Source of the DNA: Tateyamaria omphalii
GTDB taxonomy: Bacteria > Pseudomonadota > Alphaproteobacteria > Rhodobacterales > Rhodobacteraceae
Direction of reading: 5' to 3'
Assembly: GCF_014651375.1 (NCBI RefSeq)
Contig: NZ_BMWT01000004.1
Span: 248,001 to 312,000, forward strand
Length of the DNA: 64,000 nt
Position 1 is the first letter of the stretch; every line of letters starts with the position of its first letter. The notes beneath the pieces are model-generated. The model was not told the DNA's origin and searched no databases. It worked only from the letters and a program-made list of their open reading frames with translations. Made by a program: the position numbers and the translations under genes. Below, piece by piece: positions 1 through 9,800 of this stretch.

Positions 1-711
1 GACAGTGATTTTGTCCCAATGCCAACTGCCGGTCTTGTTGATCCTGCGTATCTTGCCGACCGCGCGGGTCAACTGGGCGGAGACACGACACTGGCCGAAG
101 TCGCGCCGGGCAATCCGGCCTTTGACCATGCCAGCAACTGGGCGGATGACCAAAGCCTCGAACTGCCGTCGACCTCGCATATCTCGATTGTGGACGCCTA
201 TGGCAACGTCGCGTCGATGACGACCACCATCGAAAACGCATTCGGGTCGCGGCTGATGGTGCATGGCTTCCTGCTGAACAACGAACTCACTGATTTCAGC
301 TTCAGCACCCATGTGGATGGTGTGCCAATTGCAAATGCATTGGCGCCGGGCAAGCGCCCCCGCTCATCCATGTCCCCCACCATAGTGATGAAGGATGGCG
401 CCCCGGTTCTGGCCATCGGTTCTCCTGGCGGCAGCCGCATCATCGGCTACACAGCCAAGTCGATCATCGCATGGATGGACTGGGGTATGGACGTGCAGCA
501 GGCCATCAGTCTGCCCCACGCGGTGAACCGCTTTGGAACCTATGACTTCGAAGAGGGCACATCGGCCGCCGATCTTGCACCTGCCATGGAAGCGCTTGGC
601 TTCGAAGTGAATGTGCGTGGGTTGAATTCCGGTCTCCATGCGATTGAGATTGGTGAAACTCTGCTGGGCGGGGCGGACCCGCGCCGCGAAGGAATTGCGC
701 TGGGCGACTGA
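1..711 (+). CDS. Gamma-glutamyltransferase, C-terminal part (5' end outside window)
   Basis: The reading frame is open from base 1, so only about the last 236 residues are present. The visible part covers the end of the large subunit and the whole small subunit of a gamma-glutamyltransferase (Ntn-hydrolase fold). The autoprocessing and catalytic threonine is best placed at bases 172-174, in the motif TSHISIVDAYGN, which matches the T(T/S)H start of GGT small subunits. The GSPGGSRI oxyanion/substrate motif follows. The family cleaves the gamma-glutamyl bond of glutathione and related compounds, usually in the periplasm. Whether this copy has a signal peptide cannot be seen. It ends 27 bp before the FAD oxidase gene, which may share its transcript. 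Paralogues acting on other gamma-glutamyl amides cannot be excluded. Confidence 0.9.
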   Translation, partial: DSDFVPMPTAGLVDPAYLADRAGQLGGDTTLAEVAPGNPAFDHASNWADDQSLELPSTSHISIVDAYGNVASMTTTIENAFGSRLMVHGFLLNNELTDFSFSTHVDGVPIANALAPGKRPRSSMSPTIVMKDGAPVLAIGSPGGSRIIGYTAKSIIAWMDWGMDVQQAISLPHAVNRFGTYDFEEGTSAADLAPAMEALGFEVNVRGLNSGLHAIEIGETLLGGADPRREGIALGD

Positions 712-738
712 CGCCCGGCGATCAGGGGGAGAGCACAC

Positions 739-2148
739 ATGCCGCAGGCTATTGATCTGCCACGCAACGAAGAGGGGATTGCCACAGCGCTTGGCATCCT
801 CAAGCAGCAATTCGGCGATCGGTTCCACACGGGTCAGGCGATGCGCGACCAGCACGCGCACACGACCACGTGGATTCGCGGTCAGGCCCCAGATGCGGTG
901 GTGTTTCCCACCTCGACCAAGGAAGTGTCCGACATCATCAAGGTCTGCGCGACGCACCAGGTGCCGGTGATCCCCTTCGGCACCGGCACGTCGCTGGAAG
1001 GGCATGTGAACGCGCCTGCAGGCGGGGTGTCTGTGGACCTGACGCAGATGGATCAGATTCTGGCCGTCAATGCCGAAGATCTCGATTGCGTTGTGCAACC
1101 GGGTGTGACGCGCGAGCAGTTGAACACCTATCTGCGGGACCGTGGGCTGTTCTTTCCCATCGATCCCGGCGCCAATGCCTCGCTTGGGGGCATGGCGTCC
1201 ACCCGCGCGTCGGGCACCAACGCGGTGCGCTACGGCACGATGAAAGACAACGTGCTAGCGCTTGAAGCTGTAATGGCCGACGGTCGGGTGATCCGAACCG
1301 CGCAGCGCGCGAAGAAGACCAGCGCCGGTTATGACATGACCCGGTTGTTGATCGGGTCCGAGGGCACGCTGGGCCTGATCACCGAGATCACGCTGAAACT
1401 GCAGGGTATTCCCGAGGCCATTTCTGCAGCCCGTATGTCCTTTCCCTCGATCGATGCGGCTTGTCAGGCTGTGATGACGACGATCCAATACGGCATCCCC
1501 GTCGCCCGGATTGAGTTGATGGACGCCCTGAACGTGAAAGCGGCGAATGACTATGCCGGTTTAACCTTGCCGGAGACACCGCTGCTGCTGCTGGAATTTC
1601 ATGGCTCCGACAGCGGCGTGATCGAACAGGCCGAGATGTTTGGCTCCATCGCCGAAGATGCGGGCGGAACGGACTTTGCAGCCACCGCAACGGCCGAGGA
1701 ACGCAACAAACTGTGGAAGGCACGGCATGATCTCTACTGGGCGACACTGCAATTGCGGCCCGGTGCGCAGGGGATTTCAACAGATGTCTGCGTGCCCATC
1801 TCGCGCTTGGCCGAGGCTGTGACGGGCGCACAGGCCAAGGCGGCAGAACTGGATCTACTGGCACCGATCGTGGGTCATGTTGGGGACGGCAATTTCCACA
1901 GCCTTGTGCTGATTGATATGGACAATGCCGACGAAGTGCGCCGCGCCGAAGAGTTCACCGCGTTTCTGGCCGATGAGGCGATCCGGATGGACGGCACCTG
2001 CACCGGGGAGCACGGCATCGGGCAGGGCAAGATGCCTTATCTGGTCAAGGAGCTTGGGCCAACCGTCGAATACATGGCGGCAATCAAGACAGCGCTTGAC
2101 CCGCAGAACATCATGAACCCGGGCAAGATCTTTGGCGCTCGTCGCTAG
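739..2148 (+). CDS. FAD-binding 2-hydroxyacid dehydrogenase (D-lactate dehydrogenase/glycolate oxidase GlcD family)
   Basis: A 469-residue flavoprotein of the FAD_binding_4 / FAD-oxidase C-terminal family. The N-terminal PP-loop shows VIPFGTGTSLEGH. The FAD-binding region continues with GANASLGGM and the C-terminal domain ends with the signature CTGEHGIGQGK. Its length matches cytochrome-linked D-lactate dehydrogenases (Dld) and the GlcD subunit of glycolate oxidase. No GlcE or GlcF partner genes are adjacent, which favours a stand-alone D-2-hydroxyacid dehydrogenase passing electrons to quinone or cytochrome c (inference). The ATG at 739 follows a purine-rich Shine-Dalgarno stretch (AGGGGGAGA). 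The stop overlaps the next gene's start, suggesting translational coupling. Confidence 0.88.
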   Translation: MPQAIDLPRNEEGIATALGILKQQFGDRFHTGQAMRDQHAHTTTWIRGQAPDAVVFPTSTKEVSDIIKVCATHQVPVIPFGTGTSLEGHVNAPAGGVSVDLTQMDQILAVNAEDLDCVVQPGVTREQLNTYLRDRGLFFPIDPGANASLGGMASTRASGTNAVRYGTMKDNVLALEAVMADGRVIRTAQRAKKTSAGYDMTRLLIGSEGTLGLITEITLKLQGIPEAISAARMSFPSIDAACQAVMTTIQYGIPVARIELMDALNVKAANDYAGLTLPETPLLLLEFHGSDSGVIEQAEMFGSIAEDAGGTDFAATATAEERNKLWKARHDLYWATLQLRPGAQGISTDVCVPISRLAEAVTGAQAKAAELDLLAPIVGHVGDGNFHSLVLIDMDNADEVRRAEEFTAFLADEAIRMDGTCTGEHGIGQGKMPYLVKELGPTVEYMAAIKTALDPQNIMNPGKIFGARR

Positions 2149-2767
2149 ACTAATCGCGACCGCCCTCTGCCTGGTTATGGCAGGTGTTGCGCAGGCGCAG
2201 GACACGGCGCGCTACCGTGTCGATGTCGCGTTCAATTGGACGGCAGAGGATGAGCTGGACGCGCATTGGAGCAGATTGATCGCCTTCGCGCATTCATCGC
2301 GATACAGCCTTTTCCGGGACGGAGATACAGCCTCGAGCGGCTTGGCCCTTGTCGCTACAAACGGTCGTGTCAGTGTACTTGAAGCGGAATTGGCCGAGGG
2401 GCGTCGGCGTGGCCGCGTCGGCGCGCATGTGGTCTTGCCCGGGGTCGCCAGCCCAGGTGCGTTTTCCTTTGATATGACCGTGGACGAGACGTTGGGCCAT
2501 ATTTCCTTTGCGACGATGCTCGCGCCTAGTCCGGATTGGTTTTCCGGCGCCAGTGGCGTGCAGCTGCGCACCGAAGACAATTGGTTGGATCAGGTGACCG
2601 TGGTGCTCTGGCCGTGGGATGCGGGGGTAGATAGTGGGCCGGACTACACCGGCCCGAATGTCGAAACACAACCGCGCCAATCTATCCGTCTGCTGACCCA
2701 TCCCGACTTTCTGACCGCAGATGGCCTTGCCCCCATCGGACGGGCTTCGTTCACCCGTTTGCCGTGA
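2132..2767 (+). CDS. Exported spondin-domain protein
   Basis: A 211-residue protein with a clear signal peptide (MALVARLIATALCLVMAG, cleavage likely after AQA). The mature part resembles the Spondin_N domain found in bacterial secreted proteins: a beta-sandwich with the segment MLAPSPDWF and the acidic turn DAGVDSG. The start is a TTG inside the last codons of the preceding dehydrogenase, giving a 17-bp overlap. I chose it because it alone gives the full signal peptide; an ATG lies 45 bp downstream. The function of bacterial spondin-like proteins is not established; extracellular binding or adhesion is the usual guess. Domain assignment is by eye. Confidence 0.72.
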   Translation: MALVARLIATALCLVMAGVAQAQDTARYRVDVAFNWTAEDELDAHWSRLIAFAHSSRYSLFRDGDTASSGLALVATNGRVSVLEAELAEGRRRGRVGAHVVLPGVASPGAFSFDMTVDETLGHISFATMLAPSPDWFSGASGVQLRTEDNWLDQVTVVLWPWDAGVDSGPDYTGPNVETQPRQSIRLLTHPDFLTADGLAPIGRASFTRLP

Positions 2768-2801
2768 TCCTGCGGACGCCTTCGGCGACGCCATGTATGT
2801 G

Positions 2802-2847
2802 TTGGGGGCCAGCCCCCAAACCCCCGGGATTTTTTGAAACAGAGAAG
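2802..2847 (+). repeat. Hairpin repeat of the Rhodobacterales intergenic type
   Basis: A perfect hairpin TTGGGGGC-CA-GCCCCCAA (2802-2819) is followed by a C5G3 run, a T-rich tract and GAAACAGAGAAG (2820-2847). Similar C/G-hairpin, T-tract, GAA-AG units occur at 24744-24804, 30971-31001 and, on the other strand, 31182-31214 and about 22708-22765. Here it lies 35 bp after the spondin gene and may act as its terminator. The rest of the 190-bp gap to the next gene shows nothing else. Confidence 0.6.
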
Positions 2848-2957
2848 ACGGGACCTGTCGTGGGCGTCGTTTTTCCGCAGCGTTCGGTCGGCTTGCTGGC
2901 GCGGGGCGCGCGTTGTTTTCATAGAACAACGGGGACGGATTGCGAGGGAATCGAAAC

Positions 2958-5459
2958 ATGAAAACGCAGGTCAAAGCATTGGTTGTCGGCGGCGGCGCTG
3001 TGGGGACATCGATTGCCTATCATCTGGCACGTGCTGGGTGGGATGACGTGATGCTGCTGGAGCGGGATGAGCTGACCTCTGGTTCCACATGGCATGCCGC
3101 GGGCTTGTTGCCCTATTTCAACATGTCCTATGCCACGACCCACATCCACGACTATTCGATCAAGTTCTACAAGACGCTTGAGGAAGAGACAGGGCTGAAC
3201 GCCGGTTTTGCCGTTGTGGGCAACCTGCGCATGGCGCAGACGCAGGAGCGTATGGATGAATACATGCTCTATGCCTCCACCGCCGAGACCTGCGATGTGC
3301 CCTATGAGTTCATGACGCCGGATGAGATCAAGGCGAAATGGCCACTGATCCGGACCGAGGATTTGAAAGGCGCGCTCTATCACCAGACCGATGGCTACAT
3401 TAACCCGGCAGATGTCACGATGGCGATGGCCAAGGGGGCGCGTCAGCGAGGCGTGATGATCGAACGCAAATGGCAGGCCGACGCCTTTCACTGGAATGGT
3501 GAGGCGTGGGAGGTTACGGCCACCAAGATGGTCGAAAAAGGCGGCAACCTTGTTCCGTCAGACGAGCAGGTGGTGATCACCGCCGAACATGTGGTGACGG
3601 CCTCTGGCAACCACGCGCAGCGCACCGCCCAGATGCTGGGTATCAAGATGCCCGCCATCCCGGTTGAGCACCAGTTCATCGTGATGGAACAGGACCCCGA
3701 ACTGGTGAAGTATCGCGCCGACGGTAATGCCGAACACCCGGTTATTCGCGATGCCGATGCCCAGTCCTATGTCCGCGAGGAGCGTGGCGGCTGGATTTTG
3801 GGTGTGTATGAAAAGAACGCGCCTGCACGGTTCGAACACGGCGTGCCGGACAGCTTCCGGGCTGACCTGTTCCAGCTGAATCTTGAGCGGATCGAAGAAC
3901 AGTACATGGCGATGATCCACCGTGTGCCGTCATGCGAGGACAGTGGCCTCAAGGACGATTTCAACGGTCCCATCTGCTACACACCCGATGGCAACCCGCT
4001 GGTGGGTCCCGCGCCGGGTCTGCAGAACATGTGGCTGGCCGAAGGGTTCTCGTTTGGGATCACGGCCGCCGGTGGCACCGGGTACTACCTTGCCCAAATG
4101 ATGGTCGAGGGTGAAGCCGAGATCGATATGGCCTCGCTTGATCCCAAGCGCTACGGCGACTGGATGACAACCGAATATGCAGCCCGCAAGAACGAGGAAT
4201 GCTACGAGCACGTCTATATTCTGCACCACCCGGATGAAGAGCGTGAAGCGTGCCGCCCGCTGCGGACGGGTCCAGCCTATGATCGGCAAAAGGCGGCAGG
4301 GGCGCAGTTCGGCTGCGTAAACGGATTTGAACGACCCAACTACTATGGGCCGCTCAATGCACCTGACAGCTTTGACCACGACGCGCGGTCCTTCCGTCGC
4401 GGCGGCTGGTGGCAATACGCAGTGGAAGAGGCCAAGGCGATCCGCGAGGGCGTGGGGCTGGTCGATGCCACGGCTTTCACCAAGCACCGGATTTCCGGCC
4501 CGGGCGCGACGGCTTTCCTCGATTGGTTCACCACCAACAAGCTGCCCAAGGTTGGGCGCATCAACCTGACCTATGCCCTGACGGCGGCGGGAACCACGCG
4601 CACGGAATACACCATCGTGCGGCTGGCCGAGGATGACTACTACCTCGTGTCGGCAGGGGCGTGGCACGCCTATGATCAGGATTACCTCTACAAGGCGATC
4701 ATGGAGAAAGAGGCGGAGTTTGGTCGCATCAACGAAGAGGATGTGACCACCAAGTGGGGTGTCTTCGCCATTGCCGGGCCAAAGTCGCGTGATGTGCTGA
4801 ACGAGTTGGTCAGGGATGCGGATCCGGCGACCGTGCTCTCGAATAAACGCTTCCCATGGCTGTCTTATCGCGACATCGAACTGGGCATGTGCCCTGTGCG
4901 TGCGATCCGCGTAGCCTATACCGGTGAACTGGGCTGGGAATTGCACCACCCGATCGAGATGCAGAACTACCTCTGGGATCAGCTTGTGAAAGCAGGCGAA
5001 AAGCACGGGATGAAGCTGGTGGGCGCACGGGCGCAAAATTGGCTGCGTCAGGAAAAATCGTACCGCGCGTTTGGCACAGAACTTGGTCGCGATGCGACGC
5101 CCATTGAAGCTGATTTGCCGCGCTTTGTTGATCTGTCGAAGGAATTCCATGGCAAGGCCGCGATGGAAAAGATCGGCGTGCGCTCAACCTGCGTGACGCT
5201 GTTAATTGACGGGCCAGAGGATGCGGACCCGTGGGGACGCGAAGCGCTTTATGACGGGGATACGCGCGTGGGCCGACTGACGTCTGGTGGGTATTCGGTT
5301 GCCTTTGGGAAGTCCATTGGCATGGGTTATGTCCAGCCCGATCTGGCCCAGCCGGGGACCAAGCTGCAGGTCAAGATGTTCGACAAGCTGTGGCCCGCCG
5401 AAGTCGTGACCGACAGCCCCTATGACCCCAAGAACGAGGTGATCCGCAAGGACGGGTGA
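2958..5459 (+). CDS. Dimethylglycine/sarcosine dehydrogenase-like FAD and folate enzyme
   Basis: An 833-residue protein with the DMGDH architecture: N-terminal DAO-type FAD domain (residues about 5-370, GGGAVGTSIAYHLARAG dinucleotide fold), FAO_M-type linker (about 375-430), then a GCV_T aminomethyltransferase domain and GCV_T C-terminal barrel (about 440-830). The motif GSTWHAAGL contains the histidine that carries covalent FAD in characterised dimethylglycine and sarcosine dehydrogenases. Such enzymes oxidatively demethylate N-methylated glycine derivatives and pass the one-carbon unit to tetrahydrofolate, fitting glycine betaine or choline catabolism. The exact N-methyl amine cannot be read from sequence. 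The ATG at 2958 follows GAGGGA; an upstream TTG at 2940 is less likely. Confidence 0.88.
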   Translation: MKTQVKALVVGGGAVGTSIAYHLARAGWDDVMLLERDELTSGSTWHAAGLLPYFNMSYATTHIHDYSIKFYKTLEEETGLNAGFAVVGNLRMAQTQERMDEYMLYASTAETCDVPYEFMTPDEIKAKWPLIRTEDLKGALYHQTDGYINPADVTMAMAKGARQRGVMIERKWQADAFHWNGEAWEVTATKMVEKGGNLVPSDEQVVITAEHVVTASGNHAQRTAQMLGIKMPAIPVEHQFIVMEQDPELVKYRADGNAEHPVIRDADAQSYVREERGGWILGVYEKNAPARFEHGVPDSFRADLFQLNLERIEEQYMAMIHRVPSCEDSGLKDDFNGPICYTPDGNPLVGPAPGLQNMWLAEGFSFGITAAGGTGYYLAQMMVEGEAEIDMASLDPKRYGDWMTTEYAARKNEECYEHVYILHHPDEEREACRPLRTGPAYDRQKAAGAQFGCVNGFERPNYYGPLNAPDSFDHDARSFRRGGWWQYAVEEAKAIREGVGLVDATAFTKHRISGPGATAFLDWFTTNKLPKVGRINLTYALTAAGTTRTEYTIVRLAEDDYYLVSAGAWHAYDQDYLYKAIMEKEAEFGRINEEDVTTKWGVFAIAGPKSRDVLNELVRDADPATVLSNKRFPWLSYRDIELGMCPVRAIRVAYTGELGWELHHPIEMQNYLWDQLVKAGEKHGMKLVGARAQNWLRQEKSYRAFGTELGRDATPIEADLPRFVDLSKEFHGKAAMEKIGVRSTCVTLLIDGPEDADPWGREALYDGDTRVGRLTSGGYSVAFGKSIGMGYVQPDLAQPGTKLQVKMFDKLWPAEVVTDSPYDPKNEVIRKDG

Positions 5460-5494
5460 AACCGCCGATTGAACTGAGTTTGCCCGCCGACTCG

Positions 5495-5542
5495 TTGACT
5501 CGGCTGCTGCGTCGCATAATTGTCCGATCAAGTATTGGACAA
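5495..5542 (+). promoter_or_regulatory. Palindromic operator and possible promoter upstream of the RND operon
   Basis: A 23-bp inverted repeat, TTGTCCGAT-N5-ATTGGACAA (5520-5542, 8 of 9 arm positions paired), lies 15 bp before the adaptor ATG. A TTGACT at 5495-5500 could be a -35 box with a weak -10 overlapping the left arm. The symmetry and position fit a TetR-type repressor site controlling the efflux pair, but no regulator gene is adjacent. Confidence 0.5.
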
Positions 5543-5557
5543 AGGCGTAGCACGGCG

Positions 5558-6802
5558 ATGAATATTATTAGCGGTTTTCTATTGGGCATCGGTGCAACGC
5601 TTGCATCAGCCTTGTCGGTCAGTGCTCAGGACGTTGTGCGCCCTGCCAAGATCGCGACTGTTCAAGAAACTGAGGCGACGATCCAGCGCACATATCCTGC
5701 GATTGTGTTGCCGTCCGAGGAGGTGGAGTTATCCTTTCGCGTCAGTGGGCGCGTCATTGAGCTTCCCATTCGCGGTGCGCAGGATGTGGGGCTGGGTGAT
5801 CTGATTGCGCAGATTGATCCGCGCGATTTCGAACGCCAGATTGCCCAGCTTGAAAGCTCCCGTGATCAGTCGGCGGCCCAGCTGCGTGCCTTGCGAACAG
5901 GTGCGCGCGCTGAAGAGATTGTCGCACTGGAAGCCGCCGTTGAATCGGCGCAGGCCCAGGTGGATCAAGCCCTTGATCAGGCTGAACGGACCCGCGAGCT
6001 GGCAGAACGCGGCGTTGTGGCCGCAGCGCGTCTTGAACAAGATGAAGCATCCTTGCGGGTAGCCGAAGCGAACTTGCGCGCGCAGCAAGAGCAGTTGATC
6101 ATTGGGCAGTCCGGTGGGCGGGCCGAAGACATTGAAGCGTCCGAGGCAGCTTTACGCGGATTGGAAGCCCAACTGCAGGTGGCCCGAGACAACCTCGATG
6201 ATGCAACGCTGACCGCACCTTTCGCCGGTATCATTTCGCGCCGTGACATCGACAACTTCACTAACGTGCAGGCGGGCCAAAGCATTGCCCTACTGCAAAA
6301 CATCGACACGGTGCATCTTGCCTTTGACGTGCCCGGGCCGGATGTGATTGCGCTGTCTGCAAATGGGCAGGATCAGATCAAGTCACAGGTGCAATTCGAT
6401 GCGCTGCCGGGGCAGACATTTGACGCGGAAGTTGTGGAATTCTCGGTTCAGGCGGATGCCGCCACACAAACCTACCGGGGCCGAGTCAGTGTCGCACAGC
6501 CGAACGGGACGGTTATCCTGCCCGGTATGGTTGGTCGAGCCTTGGCAACAGCACCCGGGTTTGCTGCAGAACTGCGCATTCCACTGACAGCAGTAGGTGC
6601 GGATCCGGATGGTTCGCCTTTCGTGTGGCTGCTGAACGATGACAACGCTGTATCCAAGCAACCCGTCACCTTAGGCGAACCCAGTGGTGCGGAGGTTGCT
6701 GTGACTGAGGGAGTAAGCGCGGGTGACCGCGTGATTGCTGCCGGGGTCAGTCAGATCATTGACGGGATGACGATACGTCCGATCACCCGGGTTGGAGATT
6801 AA
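5558..6802 (+). CDS. RND efflux periplasmic adaptor (HlyD/AcrA family)
   Basis: A 414-residue membrane fusion protein. An N-terminal signal segment (MNIISGFLLGIGATLASALS) is followed by a barrel-sandwich half (LSFRVSGRV), a long coiled-coil hairpin rich in Glu, Ala and Gln (residues about 95-220), the second lipoyl half (TLTAPFAGII) and beta-barrel/membrane-proximal domains. No lipobox is visible, so it is probably not a lipoprotein. It should bridge the inner-membrane RND pump encoded 3 bp downstream to an outer-membrane channel; no TolC gene is nearby. The frame extends upstream to 5456, but the ATG at 5558 gives the correct signal peptide and leaves the palindrome at 5520-5542 outside the gene. 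Confidence 0.9.
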   Translation: MNIISGFLLGIGATLASALSVSAQDVVRPAKIATVQETEATIQRTYPAIVLPSEEVELSFRVSGRVIELPIRGAQDVGLGDLIAQIDPRDFERQIAQLESSRDQSAAQLRALRTGARAEEIVALEAAVESAQAQVDQALDQAERTRELAERGVVAAARLEQDEASLRVAEANLRAQQEQLIIGQSGGRAEDIEASEAALRGLEAQLQVARDNLDDATLTAPFAGIISRRDIDNFTNVQAGQSIALLQNIDTVHLAFDVPGPDVIALSANGQDQIKSQVQFDALPGQTFDAEVVEFSVQADAATQTYRGRVSVAQPNGTVILPGMVGRALATAPGFAAELRIPLTAVGADPDGSPFVWLLNDDNAVSKQPVTLGEPSGAEVAVTEGVSAGDRVIAAGVSQIIDGMTIRPITRVGD

Positions 6803-6805
6803 GTT

Positions 6806-9800
6806 ATGGATCTGGCCCGGTTTGCCATCGAAAAGCGTCTGATCTCGGCGATTTCGACGCTTCTTATTCTCATTTCGGGGTATTTTGCCTACACCGTGCT
6901 GCCGCGGTTCGAGGATCCCGAATTCATCATCCGTCAGGCTCAGATCGTCACACCCTATCCAGGCGCCAGCGCCGAAGAGGTGGCGGAAGAAGTGACCGAG
7001 GTTGTCGAAAACGCCCTGCAGCAGTTGCAAGGCGTAGATGAGGTCAGATCGGTGTCGTCGCCGGGCCTCAGCATCGTGAATGTCGAGTTCACCATTGCTT
7101 CGGTATCGGACTATCCGGACCTGTATCAGCGGTTTGCGCAGATGCGTGCCAAGGTCGAGGATGCGCAGGGGAACCTACCGCCCAATGCCCTTGAAAGCGT
7201 TGTCTTTGACGACTTTGGTGACGTTTACGCCCTTTATTTCGCAGTGGTTGGGGATGGGTTCTCCATCAGTGAACTGCACGAATACGCCAAGGATCTGCAG
7301 CGCGAATTGGTGACCGTCGATGGCGTATCCAAGGTGGTGCTGAACGGTGTTCAGGACGAAGTGATCTACGTCGAATACTCGTCCGCCCGCCTGATCGAGC
7401 TTGGGTTGGCACCGGACCAGATTGCACAGATCCTCGAAGGTCAGAACCTTGTCCGGCCCGCTGGATCGATCAAAGCGGGGCAGACCCGTTTGATGGTCAG
7501 ACCGGAAAGCGCGGTGTCTTCGACTGAGGCCATTGGCAACCTGATGATCACCAACGCGCAGACCGGCGCGTCCTTCCGTCTGTCTGACATCGCAACGATC
7601 AGTCGCGGGGTCGAAGACCCGGCGACCATGTTGCTGTACCGGGATGGGAAGGCTGCCATCGGGATCGGGATTTCGAACACGCTGGGCGGCAACGTCGTCA
7701 ACATGGGTGTCGCGGTCAAGGAACGTATGGATGCGCTGATTGACCAGCGCCCAATCGGGATCGATGTGCTGCCAATCTCGGATCAGTCCGTCACGGTGAA
7801 AGAGTCGGTTGACGATTTCGTCATGAACGTCGTCTTGGCGCTGGCCATCGTCGTGGGCACGCTGCTGATCTTCATGGGGCTGCGGTCGGGTATCCTGATG
7901 GGCGGCATCCTGATGGTGACTGTCGCGGGCACGCTGTTCGGGATGTACCTCTACGGTCTCGACATGCAGCGCATCTCGCTGGGTGCGTTGATCATCGCGC
8001 TGGGGATGCTGGTCGATAACGCCATCGTGGTGGTCGAAGGTACGCTGGTGCGCGTGCAAAGGGGCGAAAGCGCGGCATCGGCCTCCATCGCCGTTGTGAA
8101 CCAGACGAAATGGCCCCTGCTGGGCGGGACACTTGTTGGCATCCTTGCCTTCTCACCCATCGGCTTTTCGCCGGACAACACCGGTGAATATGCAGGCAGC
8201 TTGTTCTGGACCATCGCCATTTCGTTGTTGTTCTCTTGGCTGGTCGCGATCTGGCTGACACCGTATTTCTGCACCCTGCTGCTGAAACCCGGCACAGCCG
8301 TGGAAGAGCGGGAAAACATAGTACTGCGGATGTACCGTGGCATCCTCAAACGTGCGATTGCCGTGCGATATCTGACCATCGGCCTTGTCGTAGCGCTGTT
8401 TGCCTCTGCGATTGCCATGTTCAGCATGGTGCCGCCCGGCTTCTTTCCGGCCTCCACCCGCGCGCAGTTTGCGATCGACTATTTCTTGCCGCAGGGTGCC
8501 GACATCCTTGCGACCGAGGCGGACATACTCGAAATCAGTGAACATGTGCGCACGCTGCCCGGTGTCACCGGAACAAACACGGCCATCGGTCAGGGCCACA
8601 CGCGGTTCATGCTGATCTACGAGGCCGAGACGCAGAACTCGGCCTACGGGCAGATCCTCGTCGACGTGGAAAGCTTTGACCAGATAGAAGGCCTGCGCAG
8701 CGAGTTGCAGGCGTGGATCGACGAAAACTATCCCGCAGCCAATGCCAAGGTTTGGAAATTCATACTGGGTCCCGGCGGTGGGTCCAAGGTCGAGGCCCGG
8801 TTCTTTGGCCCCGATCCCGTGGTGCTGCGCGAACTGGCAGCCGAAGCCAAGGCGATCATGTCCGATGCGGGTGCCATCGCGGTCAAAGATGATTGGCGCG
8901 AACAGGTGCAAGTACTCCGACCCGTCATCGACACCGAAAACGCACGCCGTCTGGGTCTGACCCAGAGCGATATCTCAGGCGCACTTGCCACTCACCTGAC
9001 CGGTTCGACCCTGGGCGTATATCGCGAACGGGACGAGTTGTTGAACATCGTCATGCGCCCAACTGCGGTTGAGCGCGATGACGTGACAGAACTGCGCGAT
9101 GTGCAGGTCTTCAGCCAGGTGGCCGGTGGGTACATTCCGATCAACCAGGTCGTGGACCGGTTCGAGGTTGTGTTCGAGGCGGGCAACCTGCGTCGCATCG
9201 ACCGCAAGCTGGCCATCACGGCGCAGTCTGACAACGCTGTGGGTGTTCTGTCTGGTGACCTCTTCAACGAGGTCCGGGGTCAGATCGAAGATATCGCCCT
9301 TCCGCCCGGCTATGCGTTGGAGTGGAAAGGGGAATACGGCGACTCTGCCGAGGCCAATGCCGGTCTTGCCTCCACCATGCCCTTGGGCTTTGGCGCGATG
9401 ATCCTGGTTGTGCTCTTCCTGTTCAATGCGATCCGCCAGCCGCTGATCATCTGGCTGACGGTGCCGCTTGCCCTCATCGGGGTGATCTGGGGACTTGCAG
9501 CCACGCAAACGCCGCTCGAGTTCATGGCGATCCTGGGTGTCCTGTCTCTGACCGGCCTGCTGATCAAGGCTGCCATCGTGTTGATTGACGAAACCGACAG
9601 TCAGATCGCCGGGGGCAAACCGCGTATGGATGCCATCGTGGATTCAGCGGTCAGCAGGGTGCGGCCCGTGTTGCTGGGCGTGCTGACAACCGTGCTGGGT
9701 GTTGTACCCTTGATCTGGGATCCGTTCTTTGCCTCGCTCGCGATCGTCATCATCTGCGGGCTCAGCTTTGCGGCGATCCTCACGTTGATCGTGGTGCCGG

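Noticed and set aside
3930-5150. A 406-codon minus-strand frame inside the dimethylglycine-dehydrogenase-like gene
   Set aside because: It is fully antisense to conserved domains and has no recognisable motif.
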